DNA of 64,000 nucleotides from Vombatus ursinus (Eukaryota > Chordata > Mammalia > Diprotodontia > Vombatidae): the NCBI RefSeq assembly GCF_900497805.2, contig NW_020948983.1, forward strand, positions 16,540,621-16,604,620, in the 5' to 3' direction. A program made the translations under genes and the position numbers. Positions 1 through 14,900 of the stretch are shown piece by piece (positions within the stretch are counted from its first letter, which is position 1; each line of letters opens with the position of its first letter). A model generated the notes under the pieces. That model had not been told where the DNA came from and ran no database searches. It was given only the letters and a program-made list of their open reading frames with translations.

Positions 1-137
1 AAAAGAGCATCTTAAAAACACTTAATGTTACTTATTAGAACCTTAATGTTACTTATTAGACTTTTTCACAATTTAACTGAAAATATTTTTACTCTGTTAT
101 TTTTATATTTGTCAAGTCCTTTCGTGGTCTTTTGGAG

Positions 138-233
138 GTTAAAAATTTCCCAATGAAAGCACGCACTCCAGAAGAGCTGGAAGAACTGGAGACAGTTTTA
201 CGGCTAAGGAAGACTGAAGAAACTGAATATAAA
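138..233 (+). CDS. CFAP43: CFAP43 exon 1 of window
   Basis: There are 32 codons, [17 protein letters not shown] and on to TEYK, between an AG at 136-137 and the donor GTATGG at 234. The acceptor tract is only modestly pyrimidine-rich, so the 5' edge is the least certain of the set. The exon ends in phase 0, which matches the next acceptor. Confidence 0.8.
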
Positions 234-3200
234 GTATGGTTTTGAATATTTCTGTGATACATGATAGTTCAAGTCTTAATATAGATTTTAACTGAAATAC
301 AATGAAAGAGATGTATAGTGGAGAGCGAGCCTCAAAGTCTGGAAGACTTGAGGTTCAAATACTGCCTCTCACATAGACTGGCTATGTGATCTGGGGCAAG
401 TCACATAACTTCTCAGTGATCTAAGAAACTCTAAGCCTCTAAAGTTATAGAGGTGATACCTTGTACTAGTAGAAAGTTTCCTTACTTGAGAAGTTTCTAT
501 ACCAATAAAATCACAAGCTCAGTCCACATAATAATAACAGCTAACATTCACATAGAGTTTTAAGGTCTGCAAAGTGCTTTATATATGTTATTTCATTTGA
601 TCTTCACAATAACCTTGTGAAGCAGGCACTGTTATTATCCTTATTTTACAGTTGAATACACTGAAGCACCCAAAGGTTAAATGACTTTCCAGGTATTACA
701 CAGCTAGTAAGTATTTAAGGCTGAATTTGAATTAAGATCTTTTTGACTCCAGGTCCAATGTTTTATCTACTGTTCCACCTCGCTACAATATCCCTTCTAA
801 TGAATAATACACACTTGTAAAATATTCATGCCTGTCCTCCACATAAGAAGATAAATGAATATAGCACATGAGTCTTTAATTATTTCCATAGTTAACTCTC
901 CTTATAATCAGACCAGTGGTTATACATTTTCAAGACAATTGGCTAAGTGTGGAATACATTTTGTTACTATGAAACAGTGTGTTTCTCTGTGCAAAACTCA
1001 TTGGCCTATACAAGTCAGAATACATAGCCATGGTCTCATTGAAACTATTCTCTACTAGTTATTACAAAAGAATAAAGTCAGATCTGGAAACGTACCACAC
1101 TTTTTGGTATAATGTAAGCTACTGAGAGGAGGTCAAGCACATTCCCTGTATAGTTTTCTAAAATATAAAATGAGATTAATATTTAATACCTACTGCTTGA
1201 CTTAAATCAGTCACCATGTGAATTCCTATGTAAAATACAAACTAACAGGATTTATTTTTTCACGTTTAAGTAACAAGACCCACCTTAAAACATTTACATG
1301 GACAAGTTATTCTGCCAACCTAGTTCAAAGATAATATACTACTGAATACAATTTTTACTATTATCATTCATCTACAGTATACAGGTTTAATCTCTTTTGT
1401 AAGACTTTCCAGGTCTGCCTGCCATTCTGAATACAAATGTAAAGAGCAGAATTTAAAGTTTTAAAATGATTTTTGAAATAATTATGTTGTTGCCAGGTTG
1501 CCCCTTAGAAACATAATTAAGACTTAATAATTACTTAATAATGAATGTATTATGTTTTTCCATATAAAGCTACGGAAGGAAATTGTAGAAGTTCAATCCA
1601 CGGCTTTAAGTAAAAAGGATCCTGAAGAGGAAGAGGAGGAGGAAGAGGAAGAAGAGAGAGAAAAAAAGAGAGAGAGCAACTTAATCAATTACTTACTTGG
1701 CAGCTTAAGTTCTGAGCTTGGTGCAGACACAAGTATGTTATATAACCAGTTAGAACTTCACACCAGAGAAGAGAAAATCAACCAGATTGTATTACTAAAG
1801 GTGAACTATTTTTATCTTCCAAATCAGTAAAGCTCTCTTGTAAAGTGCTTTCTTAAGCCCCTGACTAAATTATGATACAAATCAAATTATATCCTTTTAT
1901 GTGTTCATAAATGTTGACACATACTGTAATTTAACTTATAGCCTCCTTTGTACTCCCCAACCATCCTTCCCCTAGGATTATCTCTACTGAGGGTACTCAG
2001 TACCCTATGGTACTCTACTGAGATACATAAGAGCATATTATAGTAGGGAGGAAAGGAATGAGCATTTATACAGTGCTGGGCATTGTGCTAACCACTTTAC
2101 AAATATTCTTCTTTGATCTTCATAGCAACCCTGTGAGGTAGTGCTGTTATTATCCCCATTATTACAGTTGAGGAAACTGAGGCAAACAAAAGTTAAGTAA
2201 ATTGCCCAGGGTCACACATCTAGTAAGTGTCTGAGGCTGGATTTGTACTCTGGTCTTCCTGATTCCAGGCTCAGTGCTCTATCCACTGTACCACCTAGCT
2301 GCCTCATATTAGTATCATAAATCATGTTAAACAGTTCTGGGACGCCATTATCACATCTCTGTCCTAAATTCCCTTCTCTCAAAAGAACTATTTCAATCTT
2401 AACATTAGACAGAAAGACAAGGTTCCAATGGTAAAAGAAAAAATTCCTTTTCCATACAAATATATTTTTGTCCTTTTCCCCCCAAACTACAAAATCTCAC
2501 ATGACAGGTAATAGACTATACCTAATTCAAACTCAACATACTGCTTTTTGATTGAAGGAAACTTTCAATTAAAAGCCAATCCAAGAGAGAAAAGTTTAGT
2601 ATGGCAGCTATTAATCTTAGAGGAATGGGGAGCCATTGAAAGATCTTGAGCAGGAGAATGTATTTGACTCTTTAGATTTCAGAGCTGGAAATTACTCTGG
2701 AGATCATGTAGTTCAAATTTCTAATTCTATAGATGAGGAAATTGAAGTCCAGAGAATGAAGTGACTTGCTTAAGGTCCTAGTTAATAATAGAATAGAGAT
2801 TTTCTCTCAATACAGTGCCTTTTCTATAGTATTATACTTAAAGCATTATCCTAAAAAGGATCCTGAAAAGATTTAAGTTGGTGATGATTTGCAGGATGGA
2901 TTTAGAGTAGGGATAGAGTGAAAAATTGTTAAGACTATGGGATGATACTGGCAGTAAAGAAGTAACCTATCACATATATGATATTTCAGGACATTATTTA
3001 CAACATCAAAACTGAATTTAATAAAGACTTTGATATTGTATATCAACAAAAAGAATTGGAAATAGCACGTGTGAATGAAAGAAATATACATATTCAAGGA
3101 ATTATTACAGAATTAGATCTTGGGGAACAGATATGGCAACCAGTATTTGAAGACTGTGAGAAGCCAGAGAGGATTCTAGTTGTAGAAGATCACGAGGTAA

Positions 3201-5953
3201 GTCCTTTCCTTACTTTCTAAGGCTGCTTTCCTGTTTCCTTTTTGTACTTGTTTTCTTGGATTGATTGCTGACAGAGTTGAGAGAGAGAGAGTTTCACCTT
3301 TGGATATTGCCTTATAGTTTACAAATTTTCCTCACAATAATTTTATGTAGCAGTTTCAAGTACTCTACCCATTTTAAATAGAAAAATGAGACTCAGGGAA
3401 GGTAAGTGTCTTGCGCATAGCCATTTCAATAATCTAGGGGCTCAGGGATCAATGGTTCTTATCTTTCCTTCTCAAAGAGGACCAAAATGACTTCACTATG
3501 TTACAGTCCAGTTACACTGTGTCTGACTGTGGCTGATCAGACCAATACGAGCTCAGAATGCTCTACCACAGGTCAGGCACAAATAGTCCATGTGAACATT
3601 TGGGGAGGATTCTCTAAATTTGTGTATCTCATGGTTCTTTTGAGCTACTTCAGCTCTGCTTTGCGCAGAGAGCACAGTGCCTTCTTTGAAGCAGGCATGC
3701 CATGATGGACAGTCCTTTGCCAGTGTCTCACATGTCTCATAATCAATTCCAAAGTTCTTAAGAGAGAACTTGAGAATGTCCTTGTATCGCTTCATCATGT
3801 GAGTGCTTGCCTTATATGAGTTCTCTGTAAAATAACCTTTTACGCAAGCATATGTTTGGCATTTGAACAACATGGCCAGCCCATTGGAAATAATGCATTA
3901 AACAAGTAGCTCTGTTACCGTGGCAAGTGTTACCTCACAGAAACAGGCCATTATAAATAGGTGATTGGGGTAGTTAAATGGGAATGTGCCCTACAGGATA
4001 TTTATACAGGGATCCAGGAAATGGGTAGAAGGTTTATGGCCTTACACTTTCTGTCATCAGATAATTTATAATTGCTTCAGTTCAAGATGTTTACCAAGAT
4101 TACATAAAGGTACTGAGATGAATGAAATTAAATAGGGAGATTCCTTGTGACATTCTGTCACCAGATAATTGAGGGCTACTTCAGTAGTGGAGTTGGGTCC
4201 TGAACCTATCTTCTGACTGGGTTCAGTGTTCATTTCAGTACACCATGCTGGTTCTCATTAAATGGAATTAAAATACTATGACCATATTTCTTTAGAAAAT
4301 GCAAAGTGTTATAGCATGCCCAGAAAAATCTACTTGCTCATTCATTTGTATAAGGAACTCCTATATCAATCTGAGTTTTTATTCCATTTGAGAATTTCCC
4401 AGATGAGGAAACTTCCTTTGCCAATGCAGGTGCAGCACCTTCTATGACATGTATAGTCACAAGAGCTGCCTCCTAGTACACTGAGAAATGATGTGGCTCA
4501 CCTGGGTATGGGGCCAGTATTTGTTAGCAGCAGGAACTAAAGCCAACTTTCCCAGGCTACAAGACTGGATCTACCCACTACACCATGCTGCCTCATACTC
4601 GCTGCTATTAAATTAAATTACTTAATTCTACCACCAAAACATATGCTTAGTAGGAGTACTGAGGTGAATTTATTTTTGAGCTCAACTCTTCCCTGTGAGT
4701 TCAGAAAGATGCCTGAAATATAGCTTCTGAAGGGTGGAGAGGAGAAAATTTCTCTTACAATCTCACTTCCATTTATTCACCTTTGTAGCTGCCCAGAAGG
4801 ATGTGAGTAACCAAAGGAACATTTATTTGAAATCAGAAGACCTCAATTCTAATCCTGCCACTCTACTGGGCAACTCATCCAACTTTTATGAGCCTCATTT
4901 TCCTCATCTATAAAATGGGGATAATACACAGAGTTTTTGTGAGGCTCAAGTGAGATAACATAGGTGAAAGTACTTTAGAAGCTATAAAGTACTATATTAA
5001 CGTAAGATACATTCATTAAAAAACAGTACAGTGAATATAAGAATTTATACCCTACATAGACCAACATCTCATTTGATATACCAAGATAAGATCAAAATGG
5101 GTACATGATTTAGACATATAGGGCAATACAATAAGCAAATTGGCGGATCATGGAATAGTTTATCTGTCAGATCTATGGATAAGGGAAGAATTTATGAACA
5201 AATGAGAGATGGAGAGCATTACAGGATGTAAAATGTATAATTTTTATTACATTAAATTAAAATTTTCATTTGCAAAAATGAAACCAATGAAACCAAGATT
5301 AGAAGGAAAGCAGAAAACTGGGGGAAATTTTATAGCAGGTTTCTCTGAAAAAGGCCTCATTTCTCAACTATATAGAGAACTGAGTCAAATTTATAAAATT
5401 ATGAGTCATTCCCCAATTGATAAATGGTCAAAGGATATGAACTGGCAATTTTCAAATGAAAAAATCAAATTATCTATAGTCATTTGAAAAAATGCTCTCA
5501 ATCACTATAGATTAGAGAAATGCAAGTTAAAACAACAAAACCACTTGACACTTATCAGATTGGGTAATATTACAGAAAAGAAAAATGACGAATGTTGAAG
5601 GAGATGTGGGAAATTTGAGACACTAATGAACTGTTAGTGGAGTTGGGAATTGGCCCAACCATTCTGGAGAACAATTTGGAACTATCCGGAAAGGGCTATA
5701 AAATGGTGCATACCCTTTTACTCAGCAATACCACTACTACGTCTGTGACCTTTCTAAAAAGGCTGGTTTCACATTAGGCCATGCTTTCATGACAAAGTGT
5801 TAAGATCTATATGTGCTGGAGTGATGCTGCCTTGTATCATAGATAAGGATATAGATACATAGATAGATATATAGTATGGTATTGAATCAAGAAAGGGTAA
5901 TTATCCTCCCTTTAGTAGTTATTCCAGAAAAATCTCTAAATAGGTTTCTACAG

Positions 5954-5992
<39 letters not shown>

Positions 5993-8900
5993 TAACAGGG
6001 TCTATAGCTTCTATATAAGAATTCAAGTTAGCAAATGCAAATCAGGTATGTTACAGCCTTTTTTCTCCTGCACAGAAAACAAGAAAGATAAAAAGAATTT
6101 ATAGAAGCCCATAAACAGATACAGAAACACATAAAGCACTCACATCATTAATTGGCTCCCCTTAGAAGGGACCTGAACTTGGGGTTGCTATTCAGATAAC
6201 CCTTTGACATTATGGTGGATCTTTAGCCTTTCCACAAGTTAAATCTGTTGTCTTTGAATCTTTTGAGAAATATGGACAAAAAAGAAGTTGAAATTTTTGC
6301 TTTTCAGATTAAAGTTCAAAGAATCCTTACCCCATGGGAAAAAGAACAAGCAGCATTAACTGAAGCTCTTGAACGGGAAAGACGTCGTTTAAGTCAGGTA
6401 TTATGTTAAAAACTAAATCTAGATATATATTTATATAAATACATTTGTTCTTAAAAACAAAATCTAGATATGTATTTATATAAATACATTTGTTCTTACA
6501 TTTAGTAGTTGTATTTTTACATTATATTACAGAAACATGTTCCTTTGTAATCAATGAGAAACATTTAGGGAAGAGTCTAATTACAAACACACACACATAT
6601 ACACATATACACATACATGCCCTCTGCCATCACCATCATTACCATTATAGGTTCATTTTCCTGCCTGTTCCTGACATCTTCCCAACAACATTTTAGATCT
6701 GTGGTCTTGGGTGATGCTGATAGAGCCTGAACACTTCAACCTCCAGCTACCATTTCCTCTAACTTTGGGTTATTTTTCCAGAGGGATGATGTAAGACGTC
6801 GAGCTTTGATGGACATGATGGGTGGAGTTCTAGAAGTCAAGAAAGAAGATATTTTGAAGATGGTAATGGTTTTATTTAACATTGGAAAGTAGAATAGGAA
6901 GGATGAAAGTGAGAAAAATATGTAATTTACCATTTTCCTAGATAAGCCAGAGTTTTAGGAAATTCTTCAAAAGCAAACATTCCTTGGTAGAGACTTCATT
7001 TCTCAAATACATAGGGAACTGAGCCAAATTTATAAGAATACGAGTCATTCCTCAATTGATAAATAGTCAAAGAATATGAACAGGCAGTTTTCAGAAGAAG
7101 ATATCAAAGCTATCAATAGTTACATGAAAAAATTATCTAAATCACTATTGGTTAGAGATATATAAAAATTAAAACAACTCTGAGGTACCACCTCACACCT
7201 ATCAAATTGGCTAACATGACAGAAAAAGAAAATTACAAATGTTGGAGAGGATGTGAAAAAATAGGGATACACTCATTGTTGATGGACTTGTGAACTTATG
7301 TGACCATTCTAGAGAACAATTTACAACTATGCCCAAAGGGCTATTAAACTGTGCTTACTCTTTGACTCAGCAATACTACTATTAGGTCTGTATCACAAGG
7401 AGATCAAAGAAAAGGGAAAAGGATCCATATGTACAAAAACATTTCTAACATATCTTTTTATGGTGGCAAAGAAATGGAAACTGAGGGGATACCCATCATT
7501 TGGGGAATGGCTGAGCAAGTTCTGTTGTATGATTGTGATGGAATACTATTGTGTTGTAAGAAATGATGAAGGGGATGGTTTCAGATAAACTTGGGAAGAC
7601 CTATATGAGCTGATACAAAGTGAAGTGAGAAGAGCCAGGGGATCATTGTACATAGGAAAAGCAATATTGTAATGATGATCAACTGTGAAAGACTTAGCTA
7701 CTCCAATCAATATGATGATCCAAGACAACTTCAAAGGGCTCATGATGAAAAATACTATCCATCTCTAGAAAGAGAACTGATGAATTCTGAGTGCAAATTG
7801 AAGTATAATTTTTTAACTTTTTTTTCATGCCGTTTTTTGCAATATGTCTAATAGGGAAATATGTTTTGCATGATTTCACTTATATAATTGCTATCATACT
7901 GCTTGTGTTCTCAATGGAAGAGAGAGGAGCTGGAGGAAGGGAAAAATTTGGAACTCAAAATTTTAAAAAATGAATATTAAAAATAAATAAATTGGGGGAA
8001 AAGAATAAATTATTTTAAAAAAACATTCCTTTAAAACTTAGTAACTTCAACCATGTTCACCAAACACAAAGGAATATGAAACTTCAAGCACTGATTTTCA
8101 AACTAATATAAAAAATTTTTTAACAAAAAGAGGCATATGTGTTTTATCAGCAATAAGGAAAGTTGCACTAATAATTTTCCATTGGTGCTACTTAAAATTC
8201 CCTTTGAAACTTGACTTTTTGTCAGTATAACTAAGTTCTGGGCCATTTTACCTGCCTCCCCCAGCAACAGAAATTGGCTTTTTGTTGTTACCAATTTTTT
8301 TCTTACTGCTTTAATGACACTGTCAATGTGCCATGTTTAGAAGATTGTGTGCTTCTCTTTTTTATCTTTAGGTAATTCCTCAGCCTGCCTGTATGGCTAA
8401 ACCTGATACTCTATGGACTGAAGAAGAAAAGAAAATAATCAAAGAATATGAGAAAAAAGTCAAAGATTTAAATGAGGAAAGAGAGAAATACAAAAAGGTC
8501 AGGAGGAAGAAGAAGAAATTAGAAATATATATATATATATTTTTATAATAGCCTTCCAAATTGCAAATTCTTGTGACTTTGGAGTGAACTTCAGTACTCT
8601 AGAGATAGTTGAATAACTTTAAAAATTATTAAATTTAACAACTTAGATTATTCACAACAAATTGACCCAAAAACTTTATAGCAAAAGCTAGGAAAATCAA
8701 ATAATGCTTATTTCATTGTATCTACTTCTGCTCTTAGTGGACGGGGTGGGGGAAGAGTAATATACCTTAAGACAAGCGAAGAAATTCAGTAAACTCTGAG
8801 TCAAGCACTCTATATGGTTTGAATTTAAAGTTTTTTTTTTTGCAATGCAAATGCCACTGGTTTTATTTCCTTCCTTCCATATGAAATACATATGCTAACA

Positions 8901-11900
8901 ATGAAAGAGTTTAATATAGAATTCCAGAAGTTGGTTACAACAGAAATAATAGCATGTATGCATTCTTTTGTGAAAGTAGTAAAATAATGAAGTATCCAGA
9001 AGGGTATGCAGGCTTGTCAGCCCAATGCTGTTGCATATTAGGTACAACTTCTCTGAGCCTTATTTTTCATCCATATTTTTTTCCTTCTGAGGTTCTTAAC
9101 AGTTACTTTGATGTATTTGATCATAAGATGATGTTTGTAATGAAACTGAAAATAAACAAGAGTTCCGGGCTACAGTGATGACTGAAAGAGTGAGAGTCTA
9201 AATGCTCCTCTCGCTCCCGCAAAAAATGGAGGCAGTTAACATGACATATCTAGTGGGTGTTTAAAAGTCCTTGTTTTGGCGGCATTCTAAATAGCCTTGA
9301 CTCTTGCAAGATAAAGTCATATGTTTCACTAGTTCACCACTAGTTTTTAATGTTTATTAACTTGGCATCAATACCTCAATAGAAACTTTCATACTCAGAA
9401 TTGTAGTTGTACTTAGGTACATTTGAAGAAAAAGAGTATTTCCCAGTTTGATATGATAGAAAGCTAATTACATAGAGACATAGAGAACTTTCCAACCTCA
9501 GAAACTGAAATCTCTAGAAATTCACTGAAGAATACTGTTCTTTTTCTTTCTGTGAATCTTTTCTAAGTCACAATGCTACTTAAATCCAGAAGTAAAAGAA
9601 CTGAAACCTCTCTATGTGAGTACCCAAAAACAAGCTATGGGTTTTTCTGAGTTTTATGAGCAATAAAACTTATACCTTGAAATTGAAAAAAATAACTATC
9701 AGCCCATCCATTTCTTGCTGTGCTTTTTCCTAATGGAGGCATAGGCAGTTTAAAAAATCCATTCAGGGTAAATTCTTACTTCCTTTGATAGAGGAGATAT
9801 TTGTAAGGTTACAGAAGAATTTGAAATCATATTTGCCATGTGAATTATCTTTTTATAGTGTTTTATTTTTTCCCAATTACATGTTAAGAAATTTTGACTT
9901 CCAAATTTTTCCCTCCCTCCCTCCCCTCCCCTTTTCTGAAAATGGTAGACAGTTTGATATAGTTTATATATGTACTATCAGGTAAAAAATATTTCCATAT
10001 TAGGCACAGTTGTGAAAGACAAAGCAGATATTTTAAAAACCATGAGAAAGAATAAAGTAAGTGAAAAAAATATGCTTCAATCTGCATTCGGAGTCCATCA
10101 GTTCTTTATCTGGATATGGATAGCATTTTCCTTCATGAGTGCTTGTACTTGTCTTAGATCATTGTGCTGCTGAGAAGAGATGAGTCATTCATAGTTGATC
10201 ATCACACAATGTTGCTGATACTATATACAATGTTTTCCTGGTTCTACTGATTTCACTTTGCATCAGTTCATACAAGTCTTTCCAGGTTTTTCTAAAATCC
10301 ACCTGTTCATCATTTCTTATTGCACAATAGTATTCCATTACATTCATATACCAGTTTGTTCAACCATTATCCAATTGATGGGCATCCCCTCAATTTCCAA
10401 TATTTTGCCATTATGAAAAGGGCTGCTATAAATATTTTGTACATGTAGGTCCTTTTCCCTTTTTTATGATCTCTTTGGGATACAGACCTAGAAGTGGTAT
10501 TGCTGGATCAAAGAGTATGAACAGTTTGGTTGTCCTTTGGTCATAATTCCAAATTGCTCTCCAGAATAGTTCGATCAATTCACAACTCCAAAGATAGTGC
10601 ATCAATTTTTTTTCCTCATATCCTCTCCAACAATTTTTTATTTTCCTTTTTTGTCATATTAGCCAAAGTGATATGTGTGAGGTGGTACCTCAGAGATGTT
10701 TTAATTTGTATTTCTCTAATCAAAAGTGATTTAGAGCATTTCTTCACGTGCCTACAGATAACTTTGATTTCTTCATCTGAAAACTGCCTGTTCATATCCT
10801 TTGACCATTTATCAATTGGGGAATAGCTTGTATTCTTATAAATTTGACTCCATTATTGACATATTTGAGAAATGAGGCCTTTATCAGAGACACTGACAGT
10901 AGAGACTGTTTCCCGTCTTTCTGCTTTTTTTCTAATCTTGGTTGCATTGGTTTTGTTTGTACAAAAGCTTTTTAAATTTAATATGATCAAAATTATCTAT
11001 TTTACATTTTGTAATGCTCTCTGTCTTTTGTTTGGTCATGAATTCTTCCCCTCCCCATAGATATGACAGGTAGACTATTCCTTGCTCTTCTAATTTGCTT
11101 ATGGTGTCACCCTTTATGTCTAAATTATGCACTCATTTTGACTTTATCTTGGTATATAGTGTGAGATGTTGCTCTATAAATAGTTTGTGTCCTATTGTTT
11201 TCCAGTTTTCCCAGCAGCTTTTGTCAAATAGTGAGTTCTTTTTCCAAAAGCTGGGGTCTTTGGGTTTATCAAACACTAGTCATTTGCTATTGTGTCTTAT
11301 GTACCTAATCTTTTCCACTGATCCACCACTCTTATTTCTTAGCCAGTACTAGACAGTTTTGATGATTACTTCTTTATGATATAGTTTGAGATCTAGTATT
11401 GCTAGGCCTCCTTTCTTTATATTTTTTATTAATTCCCTTGATATTCTTGACCTTTCGTTCTTCCAGATGAATTTCATTATTCTTCTAGCTCTATAAAATT
11501 TTTTTTGGTAGTTTGATTGGTATGGCACTGAATAGGTAAATCAGTTTAGGCAGAATTGTTATTTTTATTATATTGCCTCAGTCTACTGATGAGCAATTGA
11601 TTTTTTTTCCAATTGTTCAAACCTGACTTTGTGTGAAAAGTGTTTCGTGATTATATTCATATGGTTCCTGGGTTTGTACTGGCAGGTAGACACCTAAGTA
11701 TTTTATATTGTTTACAGTTATTTTAATTGGAATTTTTCTTTCTATCTCTTCCTGCTGGGCTTTATTGGTCATATAGAGAAATGCTCATGATTTATGTGGG
11801 TTTATCTTATATCCTGCAACTTTGCTAAAGTCATTAATTATTTCAAGTAATTTTTTAGTTGATGCTCTAGGGTTCTCTAAGTTTACCATCATATCATCTG

Positions 11901-14900
11901 CAAGGAGTGATAGTTTTGTCTCCTCTGTGCCTATTCTAATTCCTTCAATTTATTTTTCTTCTCTTATAGCTATAGCTAACATTTCTAGGACTACATTGAA
12001 TAATAGTTGTGATAATGGGCATCCTGATCTTATTGGGAAGGCATCATCTAGTTTATCTCCCTTACAGATAATGCTTGCTGATGCTTTTAGATAAATACTG
12101 CTTAATATTTTAAGGAATACTCCCTTTATTGCTATGCTGTCTAATGTTTTTAAAAGAAATGGGTGCTGTATTTTGTCAAAAGATTTTTAAGCACCTATTG
12201 AGATAATCATATGATTTCTGTTAGTTTTGTCATTGATACGGTCAATTGTATTGATAGTTTTCCCAATATTGAACCAACCCTGTATTCCTGGTATAAATCC
12301 CACCTGGTTGTGGTCTAAAATCCTTGTGATATATTACTGTAATCTTGCTAGTATTTTGTTCAAAATTTTTGCATTGATATTCATTAGGAAAATTGGTATA
12401 TAGTTTTCTTTCTCTGTTTTAGCTCCTCCTGGTTTCAGTATCAGCACCATATCTATGTCATAAAAGGAGGTTGGCAGGACTCCTTTTTCGCCTATTTTTC
12501 CAAATAGTTTATATAGTATTGGAATTAATCATTCTTTAAATATTTGGTAGAATTCACTCATGAACCCATCTAGCCTTGGGGATTTTTTCCCCGAGGGAAT
12601 TCATTAACGACTTGTTCAATTTCTTTTTCTAAGATGGGGTTATTTAGGCATTCTATTTCCTAATCTGTTAATCTAGGTAATTTATATTTATTTTTGTAAA
12701 TATTCATCCATTTCACTCAGATTGCCAGACTTATTGACATATAATTGGGTAAAATAGCTCCTAATTATTGCTTTAATTTCTTCTTCATTGATGGTGATTT
12801 CACCCTTTTCATTTTTTATACTGGATATTTGGTTTTCTTCTTTCTTTTTTTTAAATCAAATTAACCAACTACTTACCTATCTTATTGTTTGGGTTTTGTT
12901 TGTTTGTTGGGTTTTTTTTAAAAAGCAGCTCCCAGATTTATTTGCTAGATCAATAGTTTTCTTATTTTCAATCTTATTAATCTCACGTTCGATTTTCAGA
13001 GTTTCCAATTTGGTGCTTAATTGGGGATTTTTAATTTGTTCTTTTTCTAGTTTTTTTTAGTTGCATGCCCAATTCATTGATCTATTCTTTTTTCATTTTT
13101 TTGATACAAGAATTTAGAGAAATAAATTTCCCCTAAGTACTGCTTTGGCTGCATCCCATAAATTTTGGCATGTTGTCTCATTGTGTCATTCTCTTTAATG
13201 AAATTATTGTTTTTGTGATTTTTTGGATCCACTTATTCTTTAGGATTAGATTATTTAGTTTCCAATTAATTTTTAATCTATATTTCCACTGCCCTTTATT
13301 GAATGTAATTTTTATTGCATTGCGATCCAAAAAATATTTACTATTTCTGCCTTTTTACATTTGATTTTGAGATTTTTACATGGTCAATTTATGTGGTCAA
13401 TATTTGTATAGGTACTATATGCTGTTGAGAAAAAAATGTATATTCCTTTCTGTTCCCATTCAGTTTTCTCCAAAGGTCTGTCATATCTAACTTTTCTAAT
13501 ATTCTATTTACCTCCTTGGTTTTTTTCTTGTTTATTTTTTGGTTGGATTTATTGAGTTCTGAGATAGGACAGTTGAGGTCCCCTACTGGTATAATTTTGC
13601 TTTCTATTTCTTCCTATAAACTCACTTAACTTCTCCTTTATATCATCCTTTAGATGATATACCACTTGGTGCATATATGTTTAGTATTGCTATTGCTTCA
13701 TTTTCTATGGTACCTTTTAGCAAGATGTAGTTTCCTTCTTTATCTCTTTTAGTTAGATCTATTTTTGCTTTTACTTTGTGTGAGATCAGGATTGCTTCTC
13801 CTGCTTTTTTTTTTTTTACTTCAGCTGAAACATAATAGATTCTTCTCCAGCCTCTTACCTTTACTCTGTGTCTGTCTCTCTGCTTCAAATGTGAAAGTTC
13901 ATCCCATCACATTCACAGTTATGATTACTAACTGTGTATTTCCCTCCATCCTATTCTTCCTGTTTGATCTCTCTCCTTTCACCATTTCCTTCCTCACCAG
14001 TGTTTTGCTTCTGTCTACAACCTCCTCTGATCTGCCCTTCCTTCCATTAGTCCCCTTCCCTTACTTGATCTCTTCCCCTCCTACTTCCCTGCTGGGTAAG
14101 ATAGATTTCTATATTCAACTGATTGTGTATATTATTCTCTCCTTTAGTCAATGCTGATGAGAGTAAGGTTCAAGCGATACTCATTACCAGCCTCTCATTT
14201 CTCCCTCCATTGTAACGTCTTCAGTGCCTTTTCATGTGAAATAATTTATCCCATTCTACTCCCTTCCTTCTACACCCAGTGTACTCCTCTTTCTCATCCC
14301 TTGAATTTTTTTATGTCATTCTCTCAAGTTCACCTTATATCCATATCCTCTGTCTATGTGTATTCATTTGAGCTGTACTGTTAACGCTACAATTTTTAAA
14401 AATTACAAGTATCATCTTCCTACGTAGGGATATAAATAGTTTAGTTCTTTTGAATCTCTTATGTTTTCTTTTCCTTTTTTACCTGTTTATGCTTCTCTTG
14501 AGTCTTGATATTTGAGGTCAAATTTTTGGTTTAGTTTTGGTCTTATCCTTATGAAAGCTTGAAATCCCTCTATTTCATTGAATGATCATTTTCCCCCTGA
14601 TGTATTATGCTTAACTTCACCAGTGATTCTTGGTTGTAGTCCTAGCTCCTTTGTCTTCCAGAATATCATGTTCCATGACCCCCAATCCTTTAATGTTGCA
14701 GCTGCCCAGTCCTATGTGATACTGATTGTGGCTCCCCAATATTTGAATTGTTTCTTTCTGACCACTTGTAGGATTTTTTTCTTGACCTAATAGTTCTGAA
14801 ATTTGGCTTTTGAGAGGTGATCAGTAGATTCTTTTAGTGCCTATTTTGCCCTCTGGTTCCAGGACATCAGGGCAGTTTTCCTTGATAATTTCTTGAAAGA

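Noticed and set aside
1552-1569. ATG start for a short protein at exon 2
   Set aside because: The ATG is upstream of a splice acceptor; the frame is that of CFAP43 and the exon 1 donor phase fits the acceptor.
13765-14157. 130-residue open frame on the + strand
   Set aside because: Antisense of the L1 ORF1/ORF2 spacer; the Leu/Ser/Phe-rich content is what reversed purine-rich L1 gives.
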